Source: MGIIb-P sp963934015
GTDB lineage: Archaea; Thermoplasmatota; Poseidoniia; Poseidoniales; Thalassarchaeaceae
Assembly: GCA_963934015.1 (NCBI GenBank)
Contig: CAWVWT010000009.1
Span: 1 to 59,884 of the forward strand
Length of the DNA: 59,884 nucleotides
Direction of reading: 5' to 3'
The position numbers and the translations under genes are program-made. Below the pieces are notes generated by a model. The model was not told where the DNA came from. It saw only the letters and a list, made by a program, of their open reading frames with translations, and ran no database searches. Positions 24,510 through 33,612 of this stretch are shown here, in pieces; the first letter of the stretch is position 1; every line of letters begins with the position of its first letter.

Positions 24510-24953
24510 ATGATTGACGATACCGATCGTCGAATCTTGACAGTTCTGCTCGCCGACGCACGAACATCAATGCGTTCGATTGCTGAAGAAGTGGGAGTTG
24601 CTCTCGGCACTGTTTCAAATCGGGTCAAGAGGATGGAGGCGATGGGTGTAATCCATGGTTATGGAGTTCACATAGATGCCGAGAAGGTGGGCTGGACAAT
24701 GACTGTCCTTTGTGGCCTCCGAATTGAAAAAGGAAGGTTGATGGAAGTTCAACGGAAGATTGCTGATGACCCTAGAGTGTTCGGTATTTATGATGTCACA
24801 GGTGAATTTGACTCGATGGTTCTCGCGCGCGTACGCGACCGAGCACACTTGGATGATTTGTCAAAAACAATTTTATCAAGTGAAGGAATCATTCGAACGG
24901 TAACCCATGTGGTGCTGAATACCGTCAAGCAAAATGGTGTTGAACTTCCTTAG
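24510..24953 (+). CDS. Lrp/AsnC family transcriptional regulator
   Basis: 147 aa. The N-terminal winged helix is MIDDTDRRILTVLLADARTSMRSIAEEVGVALGTVSNRVKRME. The C-terminal RAM (ACT-like) domain is VLCGLRIEKGRLMEVQRKIADDPRVFGIYDVTGEFDSMVLARV, which binds amino acids and forms octamers. These are feast/famine regulators of amino acid and energy metabolism. Targets cannot be read here. It may be co-transcribed with the upstream membrane protein. Confidence 0.93.
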   Translation: MIDDTDRRILTVLLADARTSMRSIAEEVGVALGTVSNRVKRMEAMGVIHGYGVHIDAEKVGWTMTVLCGLRIEKGRLMEVQRKIADDPRVFGIYDVTGEFDSMVLARVRDRAHLDDLSKTILSSEGIIRTVTHVVLNTVKQNGVELP

Positions 24954-24981
24954 CAAAGGGGTTCCCCGTCCGAGGGTTCAA

Positions 24982-25001
24982 GAACGCCCGCTCGACCGTT
25001 C
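24982..25001 (+). promoter_or_regulatory. Hairpin upstream of the SNF2 helicase start
   Basis: GAACG (24982-24986) with CGTTC (24997-25001), 5 bp and a 10-nt loop, ends 5 nt before ATG 25007. Weak example of the start-abutting class. Confidence 0.3.
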
Positions 25002-25006
25002 CGCCT

Positions 25007-27886
25007 ATGGCCGTCTCCGGGACAAGAGATGATATGGATTCGGCAACGGCTGGTAGTCTACCTCCCAATCTCCGTTGGGCCAATCTTTTGCTGAGATACC
25101 CGGCCAGTGATTCTGCACCAATGCACGACTTTGGTCGTTGGGAAGACCAACCACATCAACATCTACCGGCAGCTCGTTTGGCAGCATCTCCTTGGCAGGG
25201 TTTGCTAATTGCCGACGAAGTCGGTCTTGGCAAAACAATCTCAGCAATTCGGATTATTCGGCGACTCCATGCAATTGGAGAAACCGGTGCAGTCATCATT
25301 GCTTGCCCAGGCTCACTACGATCAAAATGGAAACAAGAATTGCACCATAGGGGGGATATTGAAGCAGATGTTGTCGATAGTGGTAAGCGATTGTTGAGAG
25401 TTGTTGATCGATTGATTGCAGGTGAGCCTCGAATCATTATCGTGAGCCATGGAATTCTACGACGTTCTGCCACCCTTGAGCAATTAATGGATACATTACC
25501 AGAAGTAATGCTAACCATCATCGATGAGGCACATCATTGTCGAAACCCGCGCAGCCGTTTGCATGACGCTGCACAATTGTTGACTATGCGCTCTCGACAA
25601 AGTGTACTAATGACTGCCACGCCTGTCAATCTGCGTGAAGAAGAACTTTGGGTACAACTCAGTTTGCTGGCTCCAGATCGATGGCCAACCATCGAACAAT
25701 TTCATCGTACCATGAGACCAACACGCATGTTGAATGATGTATTGGATGGCATATCTCGATCTATTCCAAACCTGCCGAGAGCACTAGACCACTTTCGTGC
25801 ACTTGAAAATACGATTGGGTTTGCTGGTGATCCTCGTCTCGTACAAGCGATGAATCTAATTCAAGATGAAGATGCTTGGACTGAATTAAGAATGGAAAAT
25901 TCCAGAATTGTATTGGCGAATTTGATTCGCCGTTTACGACCTCTGAACGATCTCCTCGTGCGGACTAGACGACGAGATCTCGATTGGCACATGGCCCAAA
26001 GATCTGCAATCACACTCGACATAAACCTCACACAAGAGGAATGGCGACTTTACGAGGCTGCGCGAGCATGGGCTAGAACCCTCATCCAAATGCGGCACCC
26101 CGATGGTGAGGTTTTCGATTGGGCACTCATCGTGCCAGAGAGAATGGCATCTTCTTGTTTACCTGCCTTTGCAGGACATGTTGTGCGACAACTGCACTCA
26201 CAAGCCCGTGCGGTCCTCGATGATTCGATTGACGATGAAGCAGACATCGATTTGGAGGATGTCGAAATTCGAATGCTCCGTCGCCTCGGGAATTTGAATG
26301 AACTCATTGAAGCAGCAGAAGCATTGGGTGTAACTGATTCAAAATATGATGCGTTTCGCTCATGGATTGTACAAAGTCTCAGCGATGATGATACGGGAGG
26401 AATTCTGTTGTTCAGCCATTTCCACGCGACATTGCAGCACCTCCAACGTCGATTGACTGCTGATGGAATTAGTTGTGAAGTTATCACAGGTCGAACCCGA
26501 ATGCAAGACCGAGACGCGATACGAGAGAGATTCAAAAATGAAGAATTTGATGTATTGCTGTCGAGTGAAGTTGGTAGCGAAGGCCTAGACCAACAACACT
26601 GCCACAGATTGGTGAATTACGATTTGCCTTGGAACCCAATGCGAATTGAACAGCGAATTGGTAGATTAGATCGATTTGGCCAAACCGCGGATGAAATTCA
26701 AATTCTCAACCTTGCTGTGGAAGGAACTATTGATGCTGCCATCTTACACAGACTATACCATCGAATTCGTCTGTTTGAAGATGCGCTTGGCATGCTTGAT
26801 CCACTACTAGGAGAAGCGATGCGGATGGTCGCGAGAACGGAATTAGGTCGACCCGTTGGCATGCGAATGGTTGCTGCTGGAGATGTGTCAAGTGATGACG
26901 ATGATGCAGTACTGACACTTCTCGACAAGAGAGAAATGTGGCTCGACGAGCGCTCGACTGATGAACGGGAATGGGTTGGTCCCGACCCTGGAATCTCTGC
27001 TCTACGAAATTCGGTTAACAGACATGAACTTGGAATCAGTTCACAACAACTTCAAGAATGGTTGATGCACCATCTAGGAGACAATGCACAGCTACATCCA
27101 ACGCGTGATCAAGGTGTATGGATGCTAGGATTGGAACAAAATATTGTGGATGAATTAGCACAACGTGCAATGGATTCGAATCGGATTGACCAAGATACTG
27201 TTGGCTGGAAAGATCTTATCACAGCTGCTGCAAATCAATCAGGGCCACATTGGTTCCACGTCATCTTTGAACGTGATCTCGCACGGGAAAACCATCAGCA
27301 CATATTCATCACTCCATATCACCCTTTGATCCGTTTGCTCATGGATATTGGAAGCGATACACCACTCTTTCTCCAAGCAGAACCTCTAGACACCACGCCA
27401 CACCAAGCAGCATGGTGTGTTTGCATTGATTGGACGGTGGATAGCCTCACTCGAACCACGGTTAGGCGATGGTTGTATCTCGATTCAAACGGAGTTCCAG
27501 TACTCGATGAAGGAGCCCGTCCATTGCAATTGTTACAATCTGGTGTGGTGATTGGAGAGCACGATTTGCAAAGGTACCTAACACCAATTCAAGAAGCGTT
27601 GTTGGAAAGTGAACGGCAGAGATTGTTACCCCTTCTCGGTGAACTGCGAGACAATTCAGAGCATGCTTGGCATCAAAGAATCATGCGTGAAATGGGACAA
27701 CTTGCCGACGCCGATTGGACTGCTAGAGCAGAAGGGAGAATGCCGGACCCACGTTGGGTTCGAATGAAGAATAGCCTCATCACCAAACTGCAAGATGAAC
27801 TCGCAAGGCGACTCGCAGATTTAGATCATATTCGTGACAACTTGGAGGGTCATTTGAATCTGCGAGTGGCTATTCAAATCGAGTAA
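25007..27886 (+). CDS. SNF2-family helicase (HepA/RapA-like)
   Basis: 959 aa. The two RecA-like lobes lie in about residues 60-620: motif I ADEVGLGKTISAIRI, motif II IIDEAHHCRNP, motif III LMTATPVNLRE. The C-terminal helicase part has ILLFSHFHATLQHLQRRL, LLSSEVGSEGLDQQHCHRLVNYD and IEQRIGRLDRFGQ. The remaining ~330 residues are helical with no recognised domain. The core resembles RapA/HepA and the DrmD class, which move along duplex DNA or displace RNA polymerase. No nuclease, methylase or PLD partner sits beside it, so a defence role is not supported. An alternative start is ATG 25034. Confidence 0.87.
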   Translation: MAVSGTRDDMDSATAGSLPPNLRWANLLLRYPASDSAPMHDFGRWEDQPHQHLPAARLAASPWQGLLIADEVGLGKTISAIRIIRRLHAIGETGAVIIACPGSLRSKWKQELHHRGDIEADVVDSGKRLLRVVDRLIAGEPRIIIVSHGILRRSATLEQLMDTLPEVMLTIIDEAHHCRNPRSRLHDAAQLLTMRSRQSVLMTATPVNLREEELWVQLSLLAPDRWPTIEQFHRTMRPTRMLNDVLDGISRSIPNLPRALDHFRALENTIGFAGDPRLVQAMNLIQDEDAWTELRMENSRIVLANLIRRLRPLNDLLVRTRRRDLDWHMAQRSAITLDINLTQEEWRLYEAARAWARTLIQMRHPDGEVFDWALIVPERMASSCLPAFAGHVVRQLHSQARAVLDDSIDDEADIDLEDVEIRMLRRLGNLNELIEAAEALGVTDSKYDAFRSWIVQSLSDDDTGGILLFSHFHATLQHLQRRLTADGISCEVITGRTRMQDRDAIRERFKNEEFDVLLSSEVGSEGLDQQHCHRLVNYDLPWNPMRIEQRIGRLDRFGQTADEIQILNLAVEGTIDAAILHRLYHRIRLFEDALGMLDPLLGEAMRMVARTELGRPVGMRMVAAGDVSSDDDDAVLTLLDKREMWLDERSTDEREWVGPDPGISALRNSVNRHELGISSQQLQEWLMHHLGDNAQLHPTRDQGVWMLGLEQNIVDELAQRAMDSNRIDQDTVGWKDLITAAANQSGPHWFHVIFERDLARENHQHIFITPYHPLIRLLMDIGSDTPLFLQAEPLDTTPHQAAWCVCIDWTVDSLTRTTVRRWLYLDSNGVPVLDEGARPLQLLQSGVVIGEHDLQRYLTPIQEALLESERQRLLPLLGELRDNSEHAWHQRIMREMGQLADADWTARAEGRMPDPRWVRMKNSLITKLQDELARRLADLDHIRDNLEGHLNLRVAIQIE

Positions 27887-28366
27887 TTATTCTTCTATCT
27901 CACCTTCTAAATCAACCAAATTGATGTAGAGGTTCAATTTTTCAGCATGGGATTTCAATCCCTCCACAGTACGACCTTCGGGTTTCATAGTACGTACTAA
28001 TTCCATTCTGGTCCCATGGTCAACTTTCATTCCAAAGGCTTCCAATCTCTCACCAATTTTTCGTTGAAGGCGTCCTCCGGTTCGATCCCAATCCATGAGT
28101 AAAATTACTGAATCACCCTGATCAACCTTGTTTAGAATACCATATTTCTCAAAGATGTATGTGATAAAACGGGATTGGTCCCAACCACGATTGACCTGTT
28201 CAATTGGCCCAGTGAAACCCATCGACTCTAGGGCAATACGATCATTGATTCCTTCTACAATGATAGGGCAACCACATCCCCCCGATACCGTGTGACGATT
28301 TCGAATTCGTGCTTCTCCCAAGGCTCGACCCGCTGCGGTGTAACGGGCATCGCGATTATTCGACAC
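27887..28366 (-). CDS. Toprim-domain protein, small primase-like/RNase M5-like
   Basis: About 159 aa. A single Toprim domain has the catalytic Glu in CPIIVEGINDRIALESMG and the DxD in VILLMDWDRTGGRLQRK. Such archaeal stand-alone Toprim proteins resemble RNase M5 and small primase-like proteins and probably act on nucleic acid, but the reaction is not established. Start: GTG 28366 with GGAGGG upstream, inside the end of the DUF167 gene (11-bp overlap, translational coupling). The longer TTG start is unlikely. Confidence 0.82.
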   Translation of the reverse strand: MSNNRDARYTAAGRALGEARIRNRHTVSGGCGCPIIVEGINDRIALESMGFTGPIEQVNRGWDQSRFITYIFEKYGILNKVDQGDSVILLMDWDRTGGRLQRKIGERLEAFGMKVDHGTRMELVRTMKPEGRTVEGLKSHAEKLNLYINLVDLEGEIEE

Positions 28367-28676
28367 GGAATCCCTCCAAATGCAATTCAATATCTGAACG
28401 GCTTACTTGACGTAATTTAACTGATTTCTGACGTGAACGATGGCCAGCAATAATGTCGACGAAAACCAATGGGATTCCGAATGTTTCTGAAAGTAACTCA
28501 CAGACTGCTTCATTGGCGGCTCCTTTCTGCGGTATGGCCTTGACTGCGATTTGTAAACGCCCGCGCCAAACATCGATTCCTTCGATACTGATTCGCTTTG
28601 ATCCCGGCTGAACGGCGACCGCCAAAATAACTGCATCTAACTCCTCGCGCAAGAGTCCTGCCGGCCAATCTCCCAT
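28356..28676 (-). CDS. DUF167/YggU family protein
   Basis: 106 aa. The sequence ILAVAVQPGSKRISIEGID...GRLQIAVKAIPQKGAANEAVCELLSETFGI (in parts) matches the DUF167 signature P-x-(A/S)-x(2)-G-x-A-N. The fold is known from YggU; its biochemical function is unknown. It overlaps the Toprim gene by 11 bp. ATG 28676 was chosen because an 11-bp hairpin ends exactly there. It is divergent from the cytochrome oxidase operon. Confidence 0.88.
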   Translation of the reverse strand: MGDWPAGLLREELDAVILAVAVQPGSKRISIEGIDVWRGRLQIAVKAIPQKGAANEAVCELLSETFGIPLVFVDIIAGHRSRQKSVKLRQVSRSDIELHLEGFRVE

Positions 28677-28705
28677 CAAGAACCAACCATAGAAGTTGAT
28701 TCTTG
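28677..28705 (-). promoter_or_regulatory. 11-bp hairpin abutting the DUF167 start
   Basis: On the mRNA, CAAGAATCAAC pairs with GTTGGTTCTTG around the loop TTCTATG, ending exactly at the ATG. One of the 11 pairs is U-G in the mRNA and C-A on the opposite strand. Confidence 0.65.
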
Positions 28706-28746
28706 AATTAATCGGATGGTTATTGTGTTTCTGTTCGTTTTCCTGA

Positions 28747-28761
28747 CCCCCCTACGGGGGG
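28747..28761 (+). terminator. C6-TAC-G6 hairpin between DUF167 and coxB
   Basis: CCCCCC-TAC-GGGGGG, a perfect 6-bp GC stem with triloop in a divergent gap, about 50 nt upstream of coxB. In a divergent gap a terminator is unexpected, so a leader element or transcript 5'-end structure is more likely. Confidence 0.35.
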
Positions 28762-28812
28762 CCAGATAACAGTCATATAGCGTCCTCTCTCCGGGCCGCC
28801 TGAGGTTACACT

Positions 28813-29523
28813 ATGGAGGCAGGCGGCGACATTTTCTGGGCTCTCTTCAATGAGTTCAATTTTTGGGCTGCAATCACCTTCGTAATTGTGATGGTATGGA
28901 TGTTTCATCACTCACTACGATACCGCTCCAAAGACGGTATTAACAACAATGTAGACGATTTCATACCGGGTACTTTCCCAAAAGAAAATGACGATATGAG
29001 GATGGAATTAACTTGGACTATTGTACCGTTTATTCTCATCATCTACCTCACATACATCGCATGGGGACCCATTGACGAAATGTGGAGAGCGGACCCTGAC
29101 GCCCACCAAATCAATCTCACTGGAAATCAGTGGTATTGGGATATCGACTGCGATCCACTCCGAGGTACTGAAGAGGCGCCTGAGTCATTTCTAGCGATGG
29201 AAAATCGTTCAAATATGATGTTTTATGATGCTGATGGAACTTTAATTTGTGAACTTACAACCATTGATGTCGAGGGACAAATCAAACCGCTGTTACGTGT
29301 GAAGGCTGAGCAGTCATACATGTTCAGCCTAACCTCAAACGATGTTACACATGCACCGTTCTTCCTCGATTGGGGTATCAAAGAAGATGCACAACCAGGT
29401 ATGGAAACCAGACTGTATCACACACCTAGTATGGATGAAATTGGTTCGTCCTTGCTCATGTGTACCGAATACTGTGGTAAAGACCACGGTTACATGACTG
29501 CTGTTGTCGAAGTCTTTGAGTGA
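28813..29523 (+). CDS. coxB: Cytochrome c oxidase subunit II
   Basis: Delivers electrons from the soluble donor through the dinuclear CuA centre. Two N-terminal membrane helices (residues 10-35 and 70-90) are followed by a cupredoxin domain outside the membrane. CuA ligands are VTHAPFF (His) and CTEYCGKDHGYM (two Cys, Glu carbonyl, His, Met), all present. The helix II region has ELTWTIVPFILIIYLTYIAWG and the domain starts QINLTGNQWYWDIDC. 236 aa. It opens the coxB-coxA-coxC-cox4 operon. An additional Cys pair (DCDPL, ICELT) lies inside the cupredoxin domain. Confidence 0.96.
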   Translation: MEAGGDIFWALFNEFNFWAAITFVIVMVWMFHHSLRYRSKDGINNNVDDFIPGTFPKENDDMRMELTWTIVPFILIIYLTYIAWGPIDEMWRADPDAHQINLTGNQWYWDIDCDPLRGTEEAPESFLAMENRSNMMFYDADGTLICELTTIDVEGQIKPLLRVKAEQSYMFSLTSNDVTHAPFFLDWGIKEDAQPGMETRLYHTPSMDEIGSSLLMCTEYCGKDHGYMTAVVEVFE

Positions 29524-29534
29524 GGTGATTGATA

Positions 29535-31874
29535 ATGTTCAATTCAATGAAGAATCCTCGCTTTATTGCCATTCTTGCTATTCTACTCCTCGCAGTTGCT
29601 ATCGCACCTAGTGCACAGTCATACCCCACTGGTATCTCTGGCGCACAGGATGGAGGATGTACATGTCATGGTGGCGGGGTGGCGAGTAGCGATGTGGTCC
29701 CAAGTCTTGAGGGACTTCCATCAGAACTTGAAGCCGGAGCCACCTACACACTGAACATTTCATTCACCGGTGGTCCTTCTTTTTCTGAAAACACAAATCC
29801 AGCTGCTTTGGGTGGATTCCACCTGTGGGCAAGTGCAGGAGCGCTAGCACCTGTTGACGACATGGTGAAGATCAATTCAGATGGTAGCCTTACACACACC
29901 GGAGAAGACAATACAGACACCAACCAAGGCAATGACCAACGAACTTGGCAAGTCGAATGGACTGCACCTACGGATGGTGGGGCCAAATTCATCCTCCACA
30001 CCAATTCCGTCAATGGTGATGGTGGGAATACTGGAGATATGTGGAATCGGCTCACAGTTGATGTAGGTCCACAACCTGTAGAACAAGCCAGTGGCCTCAC
30101 CGTTCTAGCCAGTGCAATTCTACTGATGGTTGTCATCACACTGGGCTGTATCACCTGGGTATTCTATCGCCGAGATCCTGATGCTTTTTCTTGGGAGAAA
30201 TTCTGGCCTTGGTTTAGTGATTTTATCACCAGCACAGATCACAAAAAGGTCGGTTCATTGTACATGGTTAACGGTCTATTCTTCCTTGGTGTTGGTGGGC
30301 TATTCGCCATGATTTTCCGCATTCAACTCGCATCACCTGGAAATGATTTCCTAACTCAAGATGAATACAATCAATTCTTTACCATGCACGGTACGACGAT
30401 GATTTTCCTCGCAGCCATGCCGATGATTGCTGGATTTGCAAACTGGATTGTGCCATTGCAAATTGGAGCACCAGATTTGGCTCTCCCTCGATTGAATGCA
30501 CTAGCATTCTGGCTGAATCCAGCCGCAGCATTACTCATCTTTGCTGGAATTTTCAGTGGGCAGGGAGCTGATACGGGTTGGACCGGTTATGCACCGTATA
30601 TCGTATCACATACTGCCCATTCGGGCGCGACGTTATGGGTGGCGGGACAGATTTTGATTGTCGCATCATCGACCATATCTGGAATTAACTTCATGACCAC
30701 CTTCTGTACCATGCGTGCTCCAGGTATGGGTTGGATGCAGATGCCCTTGTTCTCGTGGTCCATGCTGATTGCAACACTGATGCTTTTCATCTCTATCCCT
30801 GCCTTTGGCATTGGATTGATTCAAGTGTTATTGGATCGAACGATAGGTACGGTGTTCTATGAAGTGGCAGCTGGAGGTGACCCTCTACTCTGGAGTCACC
30901 TGTTCTGGTACTTTGGACACCCAGAAGTGTACGTAGTCGTACTACCTGCCTTTGGTGTAATTTCTGAAGTTCTCTCCACCAGTGCTCGACGTACGATTTT
31001 CGGTTACAAGTCAATGGTCTTCGCTCTTGCAGGTATTGGTATTCTTGGATTCATCGTTTATGGACACCACATGTTCACCTCAGGTATGAGTCCAGTACTG
31101 CGCTTCGTAACGATGTTGACGACAATGCTGGTCGCTGTTCCAACCGGAATCAAGATCTTCAACTGGTTGCAAACCATGCACGGTGGCAGTCTTGTCTATC
31201 GAACCCACACACTGTGGGCGCTTGGATTCCTTGTGACATTCACACTGGGTGGGATTTCAGGAATGTACTTCCCTGCTGTGGCCATGGATCTACACTTGCA
31301 TGAGACCTATTTCGTCGTCGCTCACTTCCACTATGTATTCGTGGGTGGAATCGTCTTCGGACTCTACTCTGGAATCTATTACTGGTTCCCCAAGGCCACC
31401 GGGCGAATGATGAACGAAAAACTTGGGATCCTTCATTTCATGACCGGATTCATCTCTTACAACATGGTATTCTGGCCCATGCACAGATTGGGAATTCAAG
31501 GCATGCCACGACGGCAACATACGTATTTCATCACGACTGATGAATACTTTGCACTTCCTCCTGAGACTGCCGATTGGAACATGATGATTACAATCGCAGC
31601 GTTCATGTTCTTTGCAAGCAATTTGATCCTCGTTTACAACATGATTAGTAGTGGTCTTAGGGGCCAAAAAGCACCGAGCGACCCTTGGGGTGGATGGTCC
31701 ATGGAATGGATGGTCACAAGCCCACCACCGACGCCTTCACACGATCCGAGCAACTTACCTAACCTGAAATTCGCTCCGGAGTGGGGAGGGCATGACGATG
31801 GAGAGCCTGGATTCTTTGGTAGACTGATTCAATGGATGATGATTCCTGAAAGCGATGGAGGTGAAGAGGAATGA
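29535..31874 (+). CDS. coxA: Cytochrome c oxidase subunit I with secreted N-terminal domain
   Basis: Catalytic heme-copper oxidase subunit, 779 aa. From about residue 235 it is a classic type A enzyme: FGHPEVYVVVLP (CuB His and cross-linked Tyr, with the proton-channel Glu), YGHHMF (two His) and HETYFVVAHFHYVF (heme a3 and a His). The first ~210 residues are an addition: signal peptide (AILLLAVAIAPSA), then a soluble domain beginning GAQDGGCTCHGGG and containing LEAGATYTLNISFTGG, then an extra helix. The domain resembles Reeler or choice-of-anchor modules that begin with a heme-like CxxCH, but here the spacing is C-T-C-H. ATG 29535 with GGTGAT upstream. Confidence 0.95.
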   Translation: MFNSMKNPRFIAILAILLLAVAIAPSAQSYPTGISGAQDGGCTCHGGGVASSDVVPSLEGLPSELEAGATYTLNISFTGGPSFSENTNPAALGGFHLWASAGALAPVDDMVKINSDGSLTHTGEDNTDTNQGNDQRTWQVEWTAPTDGGAKFILHTNSVNGDGGNTGDMWNRLTVDVGPQPVEQASGLTVLASAILLMVVITLGCITWVFYRRDPDAFSWEKFWPWFSDFITSTDHKKVGSLYMVNGLFFLGVGGLFAMIFRIQLASPGNDFLTQDEYNQFFTMHGTTMIFLAAMPMIAGFANWIVPLQIGAPDLALPRLNALAFWLNPAAALLIFAGIFSGQGADTGWTGYAPYIVSHTAHSGATLWVAGQILIVASSTISGINFMTTFCTMRAPGMGWMQMPLFSWSMLIATLMLFISIPAFGIGLIQVLLDRTIGTVFYEVAAGGDPLLWSHLFWYFGHPEVYVVVLPAFGVISEVLSTSARRTIFGYKSMVFALAGIGILGFIVYGHHMFTSGMSPVLRFVTMLTTMLVAVPTGIKIFNWLQTMHGGSLVYRTHTLWALGFLVTFTLGGISGMYFPAVAMDLHLHETYFVVAHFHYVFVGGIVFGLYSGIYYWFPKATGRMMNEKLGILHFMTGFISYNMVFWPMHRLGIQGMPRRQHTYFITTDEYFALPPETADWNMMITIAAFMFFASNLILVYNMISSGLRGQKAPSDPWGGWSMEWMVTSPPPTPSHDPSNLPNLKFAPEWGGHDDGEPGFFGRLIQWMMIPESDGGEEE

Positions 31875-33046
31875 GTTACGGCGGACACGACGACGACCAC
31901 CATCACGATCATCAACACAGCCATTGGGGTCCACACGATTGGGATCACGGTCACGGGGGTGCGCCTCACAATTCATGGGCACCAATCATGCTGGCCTTTG
32001 GTTCGAGTATATTCCTTCTTGGATTTACCAAGGTATTCACACAAACATGGGATCATGAGGCAGATCTCTGGACCTATGCCATTCACTCATCACAGATTGG
32101 CCTAATGATCGCTGGGTTGGCAATCTTCTTTGCCGGAATAACTGTGTTCTGGCGACAGGATTGGAGTCACAGTGGTTCCTACGAAGCAAAAGCGGTGGGT
32201 ACGCCCTTCCGCACCATCGACATTCGCAAAGTTGCTCTTTGGATGTTCCTAATGTCTGAAATGATGGTGTTCAGTAGCCTTTTCACCACCTACATTCGAT
32301 ATAGAACTGGTTTTGACAACTGTGAGGATCTATTCCAAAGCAGCATTGAACCTGGCTCAACTGTTGTGCTAGAAGCCGGACAACAATGCTGGCTCCCTGC
32401 ATCCTACTTTATCGCAGAAGGTGGCTACCACCAAGAGTATGCAAACGCAGCTCTAGGCTTCATGCCCGATACACTCATCCCTGGGGCAATCAATACCTTC
32501 GCGCTGATTATTTCCTCGTACACAATTGTACTTGCATTGAAGACTGCAAAGGATACGAGCCTCAGTGATGCCGAGCGTAACAACAAGGTCGGCAAGTACC
32601 TCTCAATCACCCTCGTATTGGCAAGCCTCTTCTTGACATTCAAACTGGTTGAGTGGTTCGTCGGGTTTGAAATCGGGCACGCAGGTGACTGGTATTACTT
32701 CCACGCACCATCTTTGAGCGCTGATCATTTCACCATACATGAATCAGCGTATACCTATTGTCATGAATGGGATCACCACGGAGGGGCCGACCACCTTGGC
32801 GCTTGTGCACCTGGACAGGATGCTATTTTCGATATACGGATGTCAGCTTCTACATTCTATGTTACCACTGGTACACACGGTGTGCACGTATTCGGTGGAA
32901 TGGTTGCGCTGGCCTATATGGTAATCAAGGCATTCCGAGGCGGATATACACCTCAAAACGCGGTTAGCATCGAATACTTCGGTCTGTACTGGCACTTTGT
33001 CGACTTGGTTTGGGTATTGGTCTTCCCCGCATTCTACCTGTATTAA
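31871..33046 (+). CDS. coxC: Cytochrome c oxidase subunit III with His-rich N-terminus
   Basis: Membrane subunit III of the oxidase, 391 aa, overlapping coxA by 4 bp (ATGA). Core features: KVALWMFLMSEMMVFSSLFTTYIRYR, with the conserved Glu of the lipid site, and EYFGLYWHFVDLVWVLVFPAFYLY at the C-terminus. The N-terminal 33 residues contain 11 His and several Asp, a likely metal-binding tail. There are two loop insertions with Cys and His (NCEDLF...QQCW and YCHEWDHHGGADHLGACAPG), making it ~130 residues longer than typical. Translationally coupled to coxA. Confidence 0.94.
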   Translation: MSYGGHDDDHHHDHQHSHWGPHDWDHGHGGAPHNSWAPIMLAFGSSIFLLGFTKVFTQTWDHEADLWTYAIHSSQIGLMIAGLAIFFAGITVFWRQDWSHSGSYEAKAVGTPFRTIDIRKVALWMFLMSEMMVFSSLFTTYIRYRTGFDNCEDLFQSSIEPGSTVVLEAGQQCWLPASYFIAEGGYHQEYANAALGFMPDTLIPGAINTFALIISSYTIVLALKTAKDTSLSDAERNNKVGKYLSITLVLASLFLTFKLVEWFVGFEIGHAGDWYYFHAPSLSADHFTIHESAYTYCHEWDHHGGADHLGACAPGQDAIFDIRMSASTFYVTTGTHGVHVFGGMVALAYMVIKAFRGGYTPQNAVSIEYFGLYWHFVDLVWVLVFPAFYLY

Positions 33047-33060
33047 CGGAGGCATGAAAA

Positions 33061-33426
33061 ATGAGCGAACATGGGCATGATGGGCATCACACAATCTTCG
33101 GATTCGATCGTTACAGTTTCAACTTCTGGGTGCTTATGATTTTCACAGCAATTGAAATTATCGCTGTAGCACTTACATTCTCAATGAAAGGTACTGTGAG
33201 TATGAGCACTGTTGTCTTCATCCTAGTCGCCGTTGGAATTGTGAAGGGTGTTGGTATTGCAGCGATTTTCATGCACCTGCAAGGTGATGATGACAGTCGA
33301 GTTCTAACCGCTACTGCCCTGTTCCCTGTATTTTTCATCGTAGTCATGGTGTTGTTCATTGGATTAACACACCCCGATGCTGCAGATACCTTGCCGGCTT
33401 GGTGCCGGCCTGGATTCTACACATGA
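33061..33426 (+). CDS. coxD: Cytochrome c oxidase subunit IV (prokaryotic type)
   Basis: 121 aa with three membrane helices (FNFWVLMIFTAIEIIAVALTF, VVFILVAVGIVKGVGIAAIFMHL, ALFPVFFIVVMVLFIGLTHP). The K-x-G-x3-A-x-FMHL segment is characteristic of the small subunit IV of bacterial and archaeal aa3 oxidases. It starts MSEHGHDGHH, another His-rich end. GGAGG lies 9 nt upstream of the ATG. Last gene of the cox operon, 14 bp after coxC. Confidence 0.9.
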   Translation: MSEHGHDGHHTIFGFDRYSFNFWVLMIFTAIEIIAVALTFSMKGTVSMSTVVFILVAVGIVKGVGIAAIFMHLQGDDDSRVLTATALFPVFFIVVMVLFIGLTHPDAADTLPAWCRPGFYT

Positions 33427-33471
33427 TGTTGCGTGAAACACTTAGCCGAGCAGCGCCTCGGACCCAACACA

Positions 33472-33556
33472 GCGGACGTCGCATAGCCTGGTATCGCGCC
33501 GGATTTGAAATCCGGTGGTATTTGCCGCGGGAGTTCAAATCTCTCCGTCCGCGCCA
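33472..33556 (+). tRNA. tRNA-Ser (UGA)
   Basis: Acceptor GCGGACG pairs with CGTCCGC. Anticodon stem CCGGA/TCCGG holds the loop TTTGAAA, anticodon TGA at 33506-33508. The T arm is GGGAG-TTCAAAT-CTCTC with one G-U. A 13-nt extended variable arm and discriminator G fit serine. The 3' CCA (33554-33556) is encoded, unlike the tRNA-Arg in this window. Confidence 0.95.
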
Positions 33557-33561
33557 TATCC

Positions 33562-33575
33562 TCAAATCGATTTGA
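33562..33575 (+). terminator. Palindrome after tRNA-Ser
   Basis: TCAAA-TCGA-TTTGA, a perfect 5-bp stem with tetraloop (14-nt palindrome) just after the tRNA. Could be a terminator or a promoter element of the next gene; no T-run follows. Confidence 0.3.
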
Positions 33576-33612
33576 CACCAAGGTGATATACCAAACTCAA
33601 TAGCGTAAATTG

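Noticed and set aside
25007..28679. Possible defence island (SNF2 helicase plus Toprim protein)
   Set aside because: The Toprim protein is the small primase/RNase M5 type on the opposite strand and is paired with DUF167; no nuclease, methylase or other defence partner is present.
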